Shown here piece by piece: positions 63,403 to 64,000 of a stretch of DNA of 64,000 nucleotides. Under the pieces are notes generated by a model. The model was not told where the DNA came from. It saw only the letters and a list, made by a program, of their open reading frames with translations, and ran no database searches. The stretch covers positions 6,098,263 through 6,162,262 of the forward strand of contig JACDOX010000023.1 in assembly GCA_014549065.1 (NCBI GenBank), written 5' to 3'. The stretch is from Cardinalis cardinalis. Its lineage: Eukaryota; Chordata; Aves; Passeriformes; Cardinalidae. The stretch's first letter is position 1, and every line of letters begins with the position of its first letter. Both the position numbers and the translations under genes were made by a program.

Positions 63403-64000
63403 CAAAAAAATACATTTGGACAGCGCTGGGATGTTTTCAGCAAAACCTGTGCACTTTCATCGGGTTTCCTTTAAGTGTCTTTGTATTCCTAACTCTTGCT
63501 GTCCAAGTTCTTATAAAATACACATTTTTTTTTTTAATATTTTATAACATGGAAAAATGCCTGTGATAAGCACTTTTTCACTAACACCTACTAGGAGGAC
63601 AGGAAATGCCACACAGAGCACTAAGAAACCCAGGGCTGTTATCACAACACTACTTTCATCTCACTGAAACAACGGCAGAGAGATGGCACGGCAATAAAAA
63701 TGCATTCACACTGCATGTCCCTCTCAATCCATTATGAACAATGGATTCTCACTAAGCAAATATTCGCTTGTCAGAAGTATTTGCAACACTGGATTCATTC
63801 AGCAGGACTAAGTAAGTGAAGTTCACAGCAATTTAAAAGCAGCAAATTAGACATTTACAAACAGTGAAGATGCTCCTTGTCTAGCGTGACCTTTCTTTCA
63901 CTCAAGCTATACAGAAAGGTGTTAATGTAATTTAAATACCAGTTAGGCATACTTCTGGTTTGTCTTTTACCCTGTGAAACCTTACATGATAACACTAAAC

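Larger units (their letters stand above)
57182..64000 (-). other. ESRRG: ESRRG intron upstream of the penultimate exon (partial)
   Basis: Sequence continues to the right edge without the preceding ligand-binding-domain exon. The expected protein ending in HIPG was looked for and not found. The region holds an AAAAC repeat and TAATTA-rich blocks at 57860-58150 and 58880-59110 that may be non-coding conserved elements. There is also a CpG microcluster at 63261-63285 followed by a G-run. Confidence 0.8.

Overview
The window is vertebrate nuclear DNA, most likely from a bird and probably a passerine. It is AT-rich, with sparse split exons, long introns, a GC-rich promoter island, and a 3'-anchored CR1 LINE fragment of avian type near 31.3-31.7 kb. 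Scattered single N bases mark ambiguous assembly positions. Only four coding exons can be supported, from two genes that are both on the minus strand.

Left part (1 to about 16.1 kb): the 5' end of USH2A (usherin). The start-codon exon is at 14472-14956 and the next exon at 9148-9313. Both match the human exon lengths and phases as I recall them. The CpG island at about 15.3-16.1 kb is the probable USH2A promoter, with a consensus minus-strand splice donor after 15536 that could end a non-coding exon 1. USH2A continues off the left edge.

Middle (about 16.1-42.4 kb): intergenic DNA between the 5' end of USH2A and the 3' end of ESRRG. It holds the CR1 fragment, low-complexity tracts, possible conserved non-coding blocks, and a striking 134-bp imperfect palindrome (42073-42206) just beyond the inferred ESRRG polyadenylation site.

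Right part (about 42.4-64 kb): the 3' end of ESRRG (estrogen-related receptor gamma). It comprises a long AT-rich 3' UTR, the last coding exon (45833-46077, ending in the AF-2 helix), a 10.8-kb last intron, the penultimate exon (56912-57181), and part of the preceding intron. The two exons together encode residues 289-458 of the ligand-binding domain. The last intron contains a probable regulatory block at 55.64-56.22 kb with four ATTGACA cores and an octamer, and a CpG microcluster at 53.54 kb.

The tandem minus-strand order ESRRG then USH2A agrees with the mammalian arrangement as I remember it, so this is conserved synteny rather than an accessory region. The two genes have unrelated roles (a nuclear receptor and a giant extracellular/transmembrane protein of photoreceptors and hair cells). 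I found no tRNA, rRNA, CRISPR array, complete transposon or other convincing gene. The most unusual signals are the palindrome, the TALE-motif block, and the (TTTC)n tract beside an ESRRG splice donor.
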